A stretch of DNA of 64,000 bases, from positions 1 to 64,000 of the forward strand of contig NZ_FOMG01000022.1 of the NCBI RefSeq assembly GCF_900112485.1, written 5' to 3'. A model generated the notes under the pieces. That model made no database searches. It was not told the DNA's origin and saw only the letters and a list, made by a program, of their open reading frames with translations. A program made the translations under genes and the position numbers. Origin of the DNA: Clostridium uliginosum (GTDB lineage Bacteria > Bacillota > Clostridia > Clostridiales > Clostridiaceae). Numbering within the stretch: the first letter of the stretch is position 1; every line of letters starts with the position of its first letter. Shown one piece after another: positions 43,003-52,860 of the stretch.

Positions 43003-44082
43003 TTAAGCATTTAATATTAAATCAAGTATTCCAATTGCAGTTACTGACTCAATTACCGGAATTGCCCTTTGTACTATACATGGGTCATGTCTTCCTTCAA
43101 TTACAAGTTCGGAATCTTTCTTTTCAGCTATATCTATTGTTCTTTGCTTCTTTGATATTGATGGTGTTGGTTTTATACAAGCCTTAAATAATATTGGCAT
43201 TCCATTAGTTATTCCACCTGTAATTCCACCATTATTATTGGTATATGTTCTAATCTTGTCACCCTCATAATAATATTCATCATTACATTCTGAACCTCTT
43301 AATTCACTCATCAAAAACCCTTTTCCAAACTCTATACCTTTAACAGCAGGAACTGAAAACATAAGATGAGCTAATGTTGATTCTACTGAATCAAAAAATG
43401 GATTTCCAATTCCCGGGTTAATTCCAATAACAGTACATTCAATAGTCCCTCCTATTGAATCTCCATCTTTTCTTGCTTCAAGAATTGTGTTTCGCATTTC
43501 ATCTTCTTTTTCAGTAAGTATAAGTGGTAATTCATTGCACTTTAGCTTATTTAAAAGTTCCTTATTTAATTCAATTTGATCGAAACTCTTATCTTGAATT
43601 TTTCCAATACTCTTAACATGAGCACCTATAATTATTCCTTTTGCTTCTAATATTTGTTTGCATATAGCACCTGCAAATACTAGTGGTGCTGTTATCCTTC
43701 CTGAAAAGTGTCCTCCACCTCTGTAATCATTAAAACCATTATATTTAATAAATCCTGGATAATCAGCATGTCCTGGCCTAACCAAATCCTTAAGCTTACC
43801 ATAATCCTTAGAGTGCATATCTGCATTTCTAATTACAGCACATAAAGGTGTTCCAGTAGTTTTACCTTCAAAAAATCCACTTAAAATTTCAGGTGCATCT
43901 GTTTCTTTTCTTGCTGTAGATAAATTGCTCTTACCTGGTGCTCTTCTTGCCATTTCCTTCATAACATCTTCCATGTTAATTTCAACTCCAGCAGGAAGCC
44001 CATCTATTGTAATTCCTATTCCTACTCCATGAGATTCACCAAAGATTGAAAACTTTAGTTTATTCCCCCACATTCCACTCAT
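43003..44082 (-). CDS. aroC: Chorismate synthase
   Basis: FMN-dependent last common step to chorismate. The 359-residue protein has GESHG near the start (about 14-18), ARRAPGKSNLSTARKE near 44-59 and RPGHADYPG near 97-105. The chosen start ATG 44082 is eight bases after AGGAGG; a GTG three codons upstream lies inside that spacer. It overlaps the end of aroA by about 23 bp, which implies coupling. Confidence 0.95.
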   Translation of the reverse strand: MSGMWGNKLKFSIFGESHGVGIGITIDGLPAGVEINMEDVMKEMARRAPGKSNLSTARKETDAPEILSGFFEGKTTGTPLCAVIRNADMHSKDYGKLKDLVRPGHADYPGFIKYNGFNDYRGGGHFSGRITAPLVFAGAICKQILEAKGIIIGAHVKSIGKIQDKSFDQIELNKELLNKLKCNELPLILTEKEDEMRNTILEARKDGDSIGGTIECTVIGINPGIGNPFFDSVESTLAHLMFSVPAVKGIEFGKGFLMSELRGSECNDEYYYEGDKIRTYTNNNGGITGGITNGMPILFKACIKPTPSISKKQRTIDIAEKKDSELVIEGRHDPCIVQRAIPVIESVTAIGILDLILNA

Positions 44083-45385
44083 TAAATACACCTCCTATTG
44101 CTTTGAAATCTTCCCAAAACTCCGGATAAGACTTTGAAACACATTCATAATCCTTTAATATTATAGGTAAATCACATACAGTAGAAGCTATAGCTAAAGT
44201 CATTGCAATTCTATGATCTTTGTGGCTCCAAACCTCTACTCCGCCTTTAAGTTCTTTAACTCCTTTTATTATTAATCCATCTTCTTTTTCTGAAATTTTT
44301 GTTCCTAATTTATTAAGTTCACACGTCACAGCACTTAATCTATCACATTCTTTAATTCTAAGTCTTCCAGCATTTATTATTTCTGTAGTACCTTCACTTA
44401 AAGCTGCAACTAACGAAATTACTGGAATTATATCTGGGCATTGAGATCCATCAATAACCGTTGCTCTCAGATTTCCTTCAACTTTTCCTATTAATCCAGA
44501 ATTTTTATATCTTAGACTTAATCCCATTCTCTCTAAGATATCAAGTACTTCTTTATCACCTTGAAGAGAATCTAATTTTAAGTCATTGACAATAACATCA
44601 TTTGAAATTGCATCAGCAGAAAGGAAAAAAGCAGCTTGAGAATAATCTCCCTCAACCCTATAATCCCTACTCTTATAACTTTGGTTACCCTTTATTATAA
44701 ATTCTTCATAGTTGTTATTTATAATATCTACACCAAAATCTTTAATAGCACTTAAAGTTAAATCAATATATCCCTTCGATTCCATTTCTGTTGTTATTAT
44801 AATTTTAGAATCTTCATCTAAAAGAGGAAGAGTAAATAGTAATCCTGTTATAAATTGTGAACTAATATTTCCTTTTACTTTAAATTCTCCTGACTTTAAT
44901 CTTCCTTCTGTCTTTAAATCTAAAATTCCATCTTTATAGCTATACTTTATACCTTGCTTATCAAATATATTGTAATATGTATCTAGTGGTCTTTTTCCTA
45001 AATTACCCCTTCCAACAAATCTGTTAACTCCATCAAACAAAGCAGCAATCGGTACTAAAAACCTTAATGTTGAACCTGATTCATTACAATCTATAATTCT
45101 TTCACTATTTGATTTTAAATGTAATTTGCTACATTCATCATTATTAGAAGGATTCCATTTAACTCCACAAACCTCAAGATAATCTTCTTTTTTTGTTATC
45201 TTTGCACCTAGAGATGACATTGCATCAATAGTTGCAATAATATCATCTGAATAATCTATATTCTCAATCTTACTTATCCCATTTCCAAGTGCTGCACAAA
45301 TTACGGCTCTATGAGCCATGCTCTTAGATGGTGGTATCTTAACTTCACCTTCTAATTTCTTAGGGTATAATTTTAAATTCCCCAT
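44060..45385 (-). CDS. aroA: 3-Phosphoshikimate 1-carboxyvinyltransferase (EPSP synthase)
   Basis: 441 residues, two inside-out barrels. Motifs are PPSKSMAHRAVI near 17-28, NESGSTLRFL near 90-99 and RLRIKECDRLSAV near 342-354, with the catalytic Asp in GSQCPDIIPV. The residues around SGSTLRF decide glyphosate sensitivity class, which I cannot score exactly by eye. GGAGG precedes the ATG, and aroB lies upstream after about 130 bp. Confidence 0.95.
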   Translation of the reverse strand: MGNLKLYPKKLEGEVKIPPSKSMAHRAVICAALGNGISKIENIDYSDDIIATIDAMSSLGAKITKKEDYLEVCGVKWNPSNNDECSKLHLKSNSERIIDCNESGSTLRFLVPIAALFDGVNRFVGRGNLGKRPLDTYYNIFDKQGIKYSYKDGILDLKTEGRLKSGEFKVKGNISSQFITGLLFTLPLLDEDSKIIITTEMESKGYIDLTLSAIKDFGVDIINNNYEEFIIKGNQSYKSRDYRVEGDYSQAAFFLSADAISNDVIVNDLKLDSLQGDKEVLDILERMGLSLRYKNSGLIGKVEGNLRATVIDGSQCPDIIPVISLVAALSEGTTEIINAGRLRIKECDRLSAVTCELNKLGTKISEKEDGLIIKGVKELKGGVEVWSHKDHRIAMTLAIASTVCDLPIILKDYECVSKSYPEFWEDFKAIGGVFNEWNVGE

Positions 45386-45513
45386 AATCTTCCTCCAAAT
45401 CTCATACTCAGTATACTCAATTATTGTTGCACATTACCACTCTATATTCTTTATCCAATTTGTTCTGCTCCATTATAAAGATTAAATTATTATTATTTAT
45501 TTAGCGCTTATTA

Positions 45514-46566
45514 TCATTTAAAAAATTCTACATTTGTGTTTTCTAAAAATGCTTCTCCCATATTCTTAAGTAACACTACTTTAAGAACATCATCAATATT
45601 TTTTTTATCCAATGCTATAGTTTCTAGAATTTCTGAATTATCCTTAATATCTACTTGATAAGGAAGAGAATATTGAATTAAGATCTCTTTGATATCATCA
45701 GCTACTCCTTTTTCCGTAAATCCTTTTTCCTCTGAAAGTTTAGTTATGTTATACATTCCTATTCCAACAGCCTCACCATGACTAAACTTCTTAAATTTAT
45801 AATAAGTTTCTATAGCATGACCTAAAGTATGACCAAAGTTTAATAGCATTCTTTCTCCAGTATCTTTCTCATCATTCTGCACAACACATTTCTTAATGAA
45901 GCAACATCTGTGGATAATTTTATCAATACTGTTCATAACTTCTTTTTTACTTTTTAAGCTTTTTAAAAAATAGAAGAATTCCTTATCCTTTATGCATCCA
46001 TATTTTATAACCTCAGCCATTCCATCTAAAAAGAATCTATCACTTAAGGTATATAAAACATTTGAATCTATTAAAACTAATTTAGGATGATAAAAACTTC
46101 CTACTAAGTTTTTGCCTCTTTCTAAATCTACTGCAACTTTCCCTCCTACGCTACTATCAACTTGAGCAAGTAATGAGGTAGGTATTTGTACAAAGGCTAC
46201 TCCCCTCAAGAAAGTAGATGCAGCAAAACCTCCAAGATCTCCAATTACTCCACCCCCAAGTGTTATAATCAGATCACTTCTTGTTAGTTTAAAATCTAAA
46301 AATTCATTATATATTGAAGGAAGAGTATCAAAAGACTTAGTTTCCTCACCAGGTTCTAAAGCCATTAATTTAACATCATACCCCGAATTACTCAAACATG
46401 ATTTAACCTTATCGCCATAGTGAAAACCTACATTTTTATCTGTTAATATAAATATCTTTTTCCCTTTATAAATCTTCTTTATCTCTATATTAATATTATC
46501 AATTAATCCTTTTTTAATTATAATAGGATAGCTTCTCTCCTTTAAATCAACAATTAAGTCTTGCAT
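45514..46566 (-). CDS. aroB: 3-Dehydroquinate synthase
   Basis: Converts DAHP to 3-dehydroquinate with NAD and a divalent metal. The 350-residue protein has GGGVIGDLGGFAASTF near 105-120, PTSLLAQVDSSVGGKVAVD near 131-149 and the metal-binding FGHTLGHAIE near 249-258. GAGGAGAG precedes the ATG. It is the second gene of the aromatic operon, after aroF2. Confidence 0.95.
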   Translation of the reverse strand: MQDLIVDLKERSYPIIIKKGLIDNINIEIKKIYKGKKIFILTDKNVGFHYGDKVKSCLSNSGYDVKLMALEPGEETKSFDTLPSIYNEFLDFKLTRSDLIITLGGGVIGDLGGFAASTFLRGVAFVQIPTSLLAQVDSSVGGKVAVDLERGKNLVGSFYHPKLVLIDSNVLYTLSDRFFLDGMAEVIKYGCIKDKEFFYFLKSLKSKKEVMNSIDKIIHRCCFIKKCVVQNDEKDTGERMLLNFGHTLGHAIETYYKFKKFSHGEAVGIGMYNITKLSEEKGFTEKGVADDIKEILIQYSLPYQVDIKDNSEILETIALDKKNIDDVLKVVLLKNMGEAFLENTNVEFFK

Positions 46567-46713
46567 CTCTAACTCTCCTCTTTATATCTGGTATAGTATA
46601 ATTTACACTTAAATTTTTAATATAAATTATGGATGAAATTCTTACTAGAATTCTTACAATATATTTTTAAGTTACATTAGAATTTATTCCTTAATTATGC
46701 ATTAACAATTACC

Positions 46714-47727
46714 TTAAATTTCTCTTCCAACTGCATTTGCAATAACTTTTAATTCTTCAAAAAGTTTTTCATACTTACTTGGTTTAATTGATTGTGGACC
46801 ATCACATAACGCATGAGCTGGATCATTATGTACTTCAATAATAAGACCATCTGCTCCAATTGCAACTGCAGCTTTAGCCAAAGGTGCTACCATCCAGTAC
46901 TTACCTGTTGCATGGCTTGGATCAACAACTACTGGTAAATGACTTAATTTCTTAAGAGCAGGTATTGCACTTAAATCTAAAGTATTTCTAGTGTAAGTTT
47001 CAAATGTTCTTATTCCTCTTTCACATAAAATAACATTTTCATTTCCACCAGCCATAATGTATTCAGCACTCATTAATAGCTCTTCAAGTGTAGCTGATAA
47101 ACCTCTCTTTAAAAGAATTGGCTTATTTATTTTTCCAAGTTCCTTAAGTAAATCAAAATTTTGCATATTTCTAGCTCCAACTTGAATTACATCAACATTT
47201 TCATTAAATACTTCTATATCATAAGGTGACATGATTTCTGTAACTATAGGTAACCCTGTCTTTTCTCTTGCAACCTTTAAAAGATTTAATCCATCATACT
47301 TTAATCCTTGGAATGCATATGGTGAAGTTCTTGGTTTAAACGCACCACCTCTTAAGAAGTTAGCCCCAATCTCCTTAACATCTTTAGCTATTTCAGTTAT
47401 TTGTATTTCACTTTCAACTGAACATGGCCCTGCAATCATCGCTATTTTATTTCCACCAATTTTTGCTCCATTTACATCAACTATTGTATCATCTGGATGA
47501 AACATTCTGTTTGCTTTTTTAAAAGGTTCTTGTACATGCATTACTTTTTCAACTATTGTATTTGCTTCAATTTTTGATGGATCAATTCTGCTCGTATCTC
47601 CGACCAATCCTAAAATACTTATTTCAGTTCCTATAACTGGATTTACCTTAACTCCTTGAGCTTCTAATTCCTCTGTTAATTTTATTATCTTTTCTTGTTC
47701 TATTTTTTGCTTTAATATTACTATCAT
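46714..47727 (-). CDS. aroF: DAHP synthase, type I beta, first gene of the aromatic operon
   Basis: 337 residues, colinear with the copy at 38318. Barrel motifs are [23 protein letters not shown] and [12 protein letters not shown]. The frame continues upstream into the family A element, but AAGGGGG eight bases before ATG 47727 gives the start and the same length as the paralogue. As the operon head behind a leader peptide and terminator, it is the obvious point of control over flux into aromatic amino acids. Confidence 0.95.
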   Translation of the reverse strand: MIVILKQKIEQEKIIKLTEELEAQGVKVNPVIGTEISILGLVGDTSRIDPSKIEANTIVEKVMHVQEPFKKANRMFHPDDTIVDVNGAKIGGNKIAMIAGPCSVESEIQITEIAKDVKEIGANFLRGGAFKPRTSPYAFQGLKYDGLNLLKVAREKTGLPIVTEIMSPYDIEVFNENVDVIQVGARNMQNFDLLKELGKINKPILLKRGLSATLEELLMSAEYIMAGGNENVILCERGIRTFETYTRNTLDLSAIPALKKLSHLPVVVDPSHATGKYWMVAPLAKAAVAIGADGLIIEVHNDPAHALCDGPQSIKPSKYEKLFEELKVIANAVGREI

Positions 47728-47750
47728 TTTCATTGCCCCCTTAAATTTTA

Positions 47751-47902
47751 GGTACATGAAATAAATAACAGACCAAATATGCGTTAACTAAGTTCGAGAA
47801 ATGATTTTGTGTGAATCACTTACTCAGCGAGTGTATACAAGTCGAGCTTCCTTATGACACAAAATAGACAAGCATACTGATCTGTTATTTTTTGGATGTG
47901 CC
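47751..47902. repeat. Family A element between the attenuator and aroF2 (TTA duplication)
   Basis: GGTACATGAAATAAATAACA to TTTTTTGGATGTGCC, with TTA at 47748-47750 and 47903-47905. It lies 5 bp downstream of the attenuator T-run on the transcribed strand and 23 bp before the aroF2 start, so it is part of the leader RNA of read-through transcripts. Confidence 0.92.
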
Positions 47903-47906
47903 TTAT

Positions 47907-47939
47907 ATAAAAAAAATAGAGCTCATTATGAGCTCTATT
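47907..47939 (-). terminator. Rho-independent terminator/attenuator upstream of aroF2
   Basis: ATAGAGCTC (47916-47924), loop of five, GAGCTCTAT (47930-47938), followed on the minus strand by eight T (47909-47916). The 9-bp stem is perfect. It stands between the leader peptide frame and the aromatic operon, with no other promoter obvious between it and aroF2, so operon transcription probably must read through it. Confidence 0.85.
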
Positions 47940-47988
47940 AACTACTAAACTTTTAATAATTTTAAACTTCTTAAAGTTGTTCTATAAT

Positions 47989-48123
47989 TTAAGCACCCAT
48001 TAAAGATATATTATTCAGTTTTCTGCAAAATAAATAGCCAGCGCTAAAATAAAAGCCCCAGAATGTAAAATAGAAAAAACTATAAAATTTTGCTGTAACT
48101 GTTTTATTAATATCTCTTTTCAT
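47989..48123 (-). CDS. Aromatic-residue-rich leader peptide of the aro operon
   Basis: A 44-codon frame with AGGAGGGCATC just before the ATG. Residues 13-32 read FYSFFYFTFWGFYFSAGYLF: nine Phe, four Tyr and one Trp by run, 13 to 14 aromatics in 20 residues depending on the boundaries. The frame is followed after 45 bases by the terminator at 47916-47938 and then by aroF2. This is the architecture of a ribosome-stalling attenuator: low charged tRNA-Phe, -Tyr or -Trp would stall the ribosome in the run. Codons 28-31 could then pair with the 5' arm of the terminator (GCU and CUAUU with AAUAG and AGC). The alternative is a small membrane protein. Confidence 0.75.
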   Translation of the reverse strand: MKRDINKTVTAKFYSFFYFTFWGFYFSAGYLFCRKLNNISLMGA

Positions 48124-48169
48124 GATGCCCTCCTATTACACTAATAATATGATAATATATTTGTTTTTA

Positions 48170-48197
48170 ATTATAGCCACTTATTATATTTTGTCAA
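48170..48197 (-). promoter_or_regulatory. Consensus promoter of the aro leader
   Basis: On the minus strand TTGACA (48197-48192), a 16-base spacer and TATAAT (48175-48170). Transcription would start near 48163 and give a 5' leader of about 40 bases before the leader peptide ATG. Both hexamers are perfect. Confidence 0.85.
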
Positions 48198-48220
48198 TAT
48201 TTTTTGATATTTTTTTATAA

Positions 48221-48265
48221 TTTCTCCAATATTTTTATTAATTTAATTATAATATTGGAGAAACC
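48221..48265 (-). terminator. Hairpin at the 3' end of cls
   Basis: TTTCTCCAATATT and AATATTGGAGAAA form a 13-bp stem that overlaps the last codons of cls. The sequence after it is AT-rich but lacks a clean T-run, so efficiency is uncertain. It would separate cls from the aro promoter just downstream. Confidence 0.5.
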
Positions 48266-49680
48266 AATCTGACTATCGACTCTTTTATTCTAAGGTAAAT
48301 ACTCCTATTAGCATGACTTTCTATTGTTATTTCTTCTGAAGACTCAATGTCTTTCATAAATTGACTCTCTAATTCCTTCGCTATTCTTTCATCATATATG
48401 AATGCATTAACTTCAAAATTCAATTTAAAACTTCTTATATCCATATTAGCTGTTCCTATTGTAACTACTGAACTATCTGCAACTATTGTTTTTGCATGAA
48501 TAAATCCATTTTCATAATTATACATCTTTATTCCAGCATTTAAAAGTTCTCCAATATATGAACTAGTTGCCCATTTCATAAAAAAATGATCTGGATTTCC
48601 TGGAATAATTATCCTTACATCAACTCCAGATAGTGCTGATATTTTCAGCGCCTCCAATATAGGTAAATCCGGAACTAAATATGGTGTCTCTAAATATACA
48701 TTTTTTTTTGCATTATTGATAAGCTTAATATAACCATTTCTAATATATTCTTCTTCATGATCAGGACCACTTGTTACAATTTGAATGCCAACATCTCCAA
48801 CTTCATGTAAACCTCCTGATAAATATTTCTTATAATCCTCTATCTCTTCTCCTGATGCATAACACCAATCTAATAAGAATCTTTCATTTAGATCATTTAC
48901 AGCCTCTCCTTGAATTCTAACATGAGTATCTCTCCAAAAGCCAACTTTAGGATCTTTATTTATATACTCTTTTCCAACATTGAATCCTCCAACATAACCA
49001 TATTCACCATCTATTACAACTATTTTTCTATGATTTCTATAATTTATACGAGTATTTATATGTGGCAATATTCCCGGAAAAAATATTGCAAATTTTCCAC
49101 CAGCATTTAAATATTGCTTAAGAGCCCTTTTAGTTAAAGTATGTGATCCCATACTGTCAGTTAAAAGCCTAACTTCAAGTCCACTTTTAGCCTTTTTAGT
49201 AAGTTCTTCAATAATTACTTTACCTAAACAATCATTACGAAAAATATAATATTCTACATGAATATAATATTTTGCATTCTTAATATCCTCTATTAATTGT
49301 TTAAATTTATCTACTCCATTAACATATACAGTTACATCATTATTAGTTGTATATTGTGCTCCCGAATGATTAAAGTTCATTTTTCTCAAATCAAAAAATC
49401 TCTCTCCTCCATCATGTGAGTTAGTATTTACAATATATCTACTACTTAAGTCCCTTTTCTTATTTTCATCTATTTGTATCTTTTCCTTAAAAATCTTTTG
49501 TCTACTTAAATTTTGACCTAATAAAAGATAAAGCATAAATCCAAAACCTGGTAATATGATTAATATTAATAGCCAGGCCCATGTTGTTGTTGGATCTTTT
49601 CTTTCTATAAATACTAGTGATAAGGAAAATAAAATGTTTAACACTAAAACAATCACACCTATAGCTAAAAGCGCATTCAT
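48247..49680 (-). CDS. cls: Cardiolipin synthase
   Basis: Condenses two phosphatidylglycerols to cardiolipin at the membrane. The 477-residue protein has two N-terminal membrane helices (about 2-23 and 34-54) and two phospholipase D motifs, H217-R-K219...D224 and H395-A-K397...D402, each with the following Gly/Asn. Length and layout are typical for Firmicutes. AGAGATGAAG precedes the ATG. It is a single gene. Confidence 0.95.
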   Translation of the reverse strand: MNALLAIGVIVLVLNILFSLSLVFIERKDPTTTWAWLLILIILPGFGFMLYLLLGQNLSRQKIFKEKIQIDENKKRDLSSRYIVNTNSHDGGERFFDLRKMNFNHSGAQYTTNNDVTVYVNGVDKFKQLIEDIKNAKYYIHVEYYIFRNDCLGKVIIEELTKKAKSGLEVRLLTDSMGSHTLTKRALKQYLNAGGKFAIFFPGILPHINTRINYRNHRKIVVIDGEYGYVGGFNVGKEYINKDPKVGFWRDTHVRIQGEAVNDLNERFLLDWCYASGEEIEDYKKYLSGGLHEVGDVGIQIVTSGPDHEEEYIRNGYIKLINNAKKNVYLETPYLVPDLPILEALKISALSGVDVRIIIPGNPDHFFMKWATSSYIGELLNAGIKMYNYENGFIHAKTIVADSSVVTIGTANMDIRSFKLNFEVNAFIYDERIAKELESQFMKDIESSEEITIESHANRSIYLRIKESIVRLVSPIL

Positions 49681-49738
49681 ATTACTTCATCTCTTTTCTA
49701 TAAGTTAATCAAAAATTAACTTTTAAATAATTTCATAA

Positions 49739-49805
49739 GGTATCTTCAAAAAAATAATTAGTGAATATGCTAGTCTATTTTTGACTGTTATTTTTTTGAG
49801 ATTAC
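49739..49805. repeat. Family A element, 67 bp (TAA duplication)
   Basis: GGTATCTTCAAAAAAATAAT to TTTTTTTGAGATTAC, with TAA at 49736-49738 and 49806-49808. A short form upstream of cls. From 49806 to about 50057 I see only AT-rich promoter-like sequence. Confidence 0.8.
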
Positions 49806-50057
49806 TAAATTAATTTAATTTTATATTATGTACGTTATTATTGTAAATAGACCATATTACTAAAATAAAATGAATAATTTTTATTAGAATATATATATTA
49901 AAATATACAAATATAACAAGCATGTGTATACTTTATTCTATTATATTGTACCATGATGTACTAGTATTAAATTATATATTTTGCAAAAAGTTCACCTTCT
50001 TGACTTTTTCATCTTTTTTAATATATAATAATCTAAAAATACAATATACTAAACTAT

Positions 50058-50278
50058 GAATAGGAGTAGTAATATTTAATATATCTTAAAGAGAGCTATT
50101 GTTTGGTGAAAAATAGTGATATAGCTATATGAACTTGCCTAGGAGTTTACTTGTTAAAGCAAGTACGGTAATGCCGTTATAATATCAAGTGAGAAAAATT
50201 AATTAAATTTTTCTAATAAGAGTGGTACCACGGAAATGATGCTTTTCGTCTCTTAATCGAGATGAAAGGCTTTTTTTA
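50058..50278 (+). promoter_or_regulatory. leuS leader: T-box leader of leuS
   Basis: The T-box core AATAAGAGTGGTACCACGG (50215-50233) is intact and overlaps a terminator with stem GCTTTTCGTCTC/GAGATGAAAGGC and a T-run (50241-50277). Stem I lies at about 50090-50160; GAACTTGCC near 50131-50139 is the likely specifier loop, offering CTT (50134-50136), a leucine codon, as expected. Uncharged tRNA-Leu would stabilise the antiterminator and switch on leuS. Specifier assignment is by position, not folding. Confidence 0.93.
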
Positions 50279-50290
50279 TGCACTAAATTA

Positions 50291-50338
50291 GGCATCTGAA
50301 ATAAAACGTATAAAATAAAATAACAAGTTAAAGATGCA
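50291..50338. repeat. Family A miniature copy between the T-box and leuS
   Basis: GGCATCTGAAATAAAACGTA to AACAAGTTAAAGATGC, preceded by TTA (50288-50290). The TIRs are GGCATCT/AAGATGC. It lies between the T-box terminator and the ribosome binding site, so every full-length leuS mRNA contains it. Confidence 0.65.
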
Positions 50339-50363
50339 TTATATAAGGAGGAATTAATAAACA

Positions 50364-52814
50364 ATGGCGAATTACGGAACAAAAACAGATAAAAAGTGGC
50401 AAGAAAAGTGGGAAAATGATCAAACTTATAAATTTGATTCTAGTAAATTAGATAAAAAGCTTTATACACTTGAAATGTTCTCATATCCATCAGGTGCTCA
50501 ATTACATGCAGGTCACTGGTTTAACTATGGTCCTGTTGACTCATGGGCAAGATTAAAGAGAATGCAAGGATATAATGTATTCCAACCAATGGGTTTTGAT
50601 GCATTTGGATTACCAGCTGAAAATTATGCAATAAAAACAGGTATTCATCCTCAAGATTCTACATTGAAAAATATAGAAACAATGGAAAAACAATTAAAAG
50701 CTATGGGTGCTATGTTTAACTGGGAAAGTGAAGTTGTAACTTGTCTTCCTGATTACTATAAATGGACTCAATGGTTATTCTTAAAACTACTTGAAAAAGG
50801 ATTAGCTTACAGAAAAAATGCTCCTGTAAACTGGTGTCCATCTTGTAATACTGTTTTAGCTAATGAACAAGTTTTAGATGGTGTATGTGAAAGATGTGAA
50901 ACTGAGGTTATTAAAAAGGACTTAACTCAATGGTTCTTTAAGATAACTGATTATGGTGATGAATTATTAGAAAAATTAGATACTTTAGATTGGCCTGAAA
51001 AAACTAAATCTATGCAAAAACATTGGATTGGTAGATCAACTGGTGCAGAGGTTACTTTTAAAGTTAAAGATTCTGACATAACATTTGGTGTCTTTACAAC
51101 AAGAGTTGATACTCTAAATGGAGTAACTTATGTTGTTTTAGCTCCTGAAAATAAATTAGTTGATAATCTAACAACTCCTGAACATAAAAATGAAGTTGAA
51201 GAATATAAACTAGTTTCTAGCAAGCAAACTGAAATTGAAAGACAATCTATTTCAAAAGAAAAAACAGGAGTCTTTACAGGTTCTTATGCAATAAATCCTA
51301 TTAACGGTAAAGAGGTTCCTATTTGGATTAGTGATTATGTACTTGCAACTTATGGTACTGGTTGTGTAATGGCTGTACCTGCTCATGATGAAAGAGACTT
51401 TGCTTTTGCTACAAAGTTTAACTTACCAATAGAAAGAGTTATAACTGATAGAAAAGGAACTAATCCAGAACTTCCTTATTGTGAACATGGTGTTCTTGTT
51501 AACTCTGGTGAATTCGATGGTTTAAGTACTGCTGATGCTAAAGTTAAAATAGTTCAAAGTTTAGAAAAAGATAATTTAGGAAAAGAAAAAGTTAACTATA
51601 GATTAAGAGACTGGTTAGTTTCAAGACAAAGATATTGGGGTGCTCCAATTCCTGTTGTTTATTGTGAGAAGTGTGGTATAGTTCCAGTTCCTGAAAAGGA
51701 TCTTCCTGTATTGCTTCCATACGATGTAGAATTTACACCAGACGGAAAATCACCACTTGGAAAATCAGAAGAATTTATGAATACAACTTGCCCACATTGT
51801 GGTGGTCATGCAAGAAGAGAAGCTGATACCCTAGATACATTTGTATGTTCATCTTGGTACTACTTAAGATATGCAGACAATAAAAATACAGATGCTCCAT
51901 TTGACCCAGAAATAATTAATAAAATGCTTCCTGTAGATAAATATGTAGGTGGACCTGAGCATGCTTGTATGCATTTATTATATGCAAGATTCATAACTAA
52001 AGCTTTAAGAGATATGGGATACTTAAAATTTGATGAACCATTCTTAAGCTTAACACACCAAGGCTTAATCTTAGGACCAGATGGATTAAAAATGAGTAAA
52101 TCAAAAGGAAACACCATCTCTCCTGATGATTATATTAAAGAATATGGTGCAGATGTATTTAGAATGTATCTAATGTTTGGATTCTCATACACTGAAGGTG
52201 GTGCTTGGAGTGATGATGGTATTAAATCCATAGGTAGATTTGTAGATAAAATCGAAAGAACTTTAGATTCTGCTAGATCTTTAATAGAACATAATGACAA
52301 TGATAAAACTTCTATTGATGCTACAGAAAAAGAATTAAATTATTGGAGACATCACACTATAAAGGGTGTTACTGAAGATACTGATAAGATGCAATTTAAT
52401 ACTGCTATTGCAAGATTAATGGAATTTGTTAATGCTTTTACTAAATATCTTCAAGAAGATAAAAAGAATTCAATCTTCTTAAAAGAATCAATTATTGATT
52501 TCTTAAAATTATTATCACCATTTGCTCCTCACTTTACTGAAGAACACTGGAGTTTACTTGGATTTAATTCAACAATCTTTAATGAAAAATGGCCAGAATT
52601 TAATCCTCAAGCTTTAGTTAAAGATGAAGTTGAAATAGCTATTCAAATAAATGGTAAGATTAAAGCAAAAATAAATATACCTTCTAATTTAAATGAAGAT
52701 GAAATTAAAAAAGTTTCATTAGAAAATCAAACTATAAAAGAAAATACTGAAGGTAAAAATGTACTTAAAGTAATTGTTATAAAAGGACGACTTGTTAATA
52801 TTGTCGTTAAATAA
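50364..52814 (+). CDS. leuS: Leucyl-tRNA synthetase
   Basis: 816-residue class I synthetase. The HIGH box is HAGH at 48-51, KMSKS is near 575-579, and the CP1 editing domain lies between with TTRVDTL-type threonine-rich and conserved Asp regions near 230-250 and 330-345. Zinc-like CxxC pairs occur near 155-158 and 173-176 and again near 472-475. AAGGAGG precedes the ATG. Expression is controlled by the T-box. Confidence 0.97.
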   Translation: MANYGTKTDKKWQEKWENDQTYKFDSSKLDKKLYTLEMFSYPSGAQLHAGHWFNYGPVDSWARLKRMQGYNVFQPMGFDAFGLPAENYAIKTGIHPQDSTLKNIETMEKQLKAMGAMFNWESEVVTCLPDYYKWTQWLFLKLLEKGLAYRKNAPVNWCPSCNTVLANEQVLDGVCERCETEVIKKDLTQWFFKITDYGDELLEKLDTLDWPEKTKSMQKHWIGRSTGAEVTFKVKDSDITFGVFTTRVDTLNGVTYVVLAPENKLVDNLTTPEHKNEVEEYKLVSSKQTEIERQSISKEKTGVFTGSYAINPINGKEVPIWISDYVLATYGTGCVMAVPAHDERDFAFATKFNLPIERVITDRKGTNPELPYCEHGVLVNSGEFDGLSTADAKVKIVQSLEKDNLGKEKVNYRLRDWLVSRQRYWGAPIPVVYCEKCGIVPVPEKDLPVLLPYDVEFTPDGKSPLGKSEEFMNTTCPHCGGHARREADTLDTFVCSSWYYLRYADNKNTDAPFDPEIINKMLPVDKYVGGPEHACMHLLYARFITKALRDMGYLKFDEPFLSLTHQGLILGPDGLKMSKSKGNTISPDDYIKEYGADVFRMYLMFGFSYTEGGAWSDDGIKSIGRFVDKIERTLDSARSLIEHNDNDKTSIDATEKELNYWRHHTIKGVTEDTDKMQFNTAIARLMEFVNAFTKYLQEDKKNSIFLKESIIDFLKLLSPFAPHFTEEHWSLLGFNSTIFNEKWPEFNPQALVKDEVEIAIQINGKIKAKINIPSNLNEDEIKKVSLENQTIKENTEGKNVLKVIVIKGRLVNIVVK

Positions 52815-52827
52815 AGGATATAAAAAA

Positions 52828-52860
52828 AAGAACTTATGCTATAATCTAGCATAAGTTCTT
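52828..52860. terminator. Bidirectional terminator of leuS and the convergent gene
   Basis: A 14-bp perfect stem AAGAACTTATGCTA with its complement, A-run on the left and T-run on the right. It serves both leuS and the convergent methyltransferase-like gene. Confidence 0.9.

Noticed and set aside
47728..48246. T-box leader for the aromatic operon
   Set aside because: No GGTACCACG-type T-box core is present; the leader peptide arrangement explains the terminator better.
51860..52117. Antisense frame within leuS
   Set aside because: Shadow of a strong coding region.
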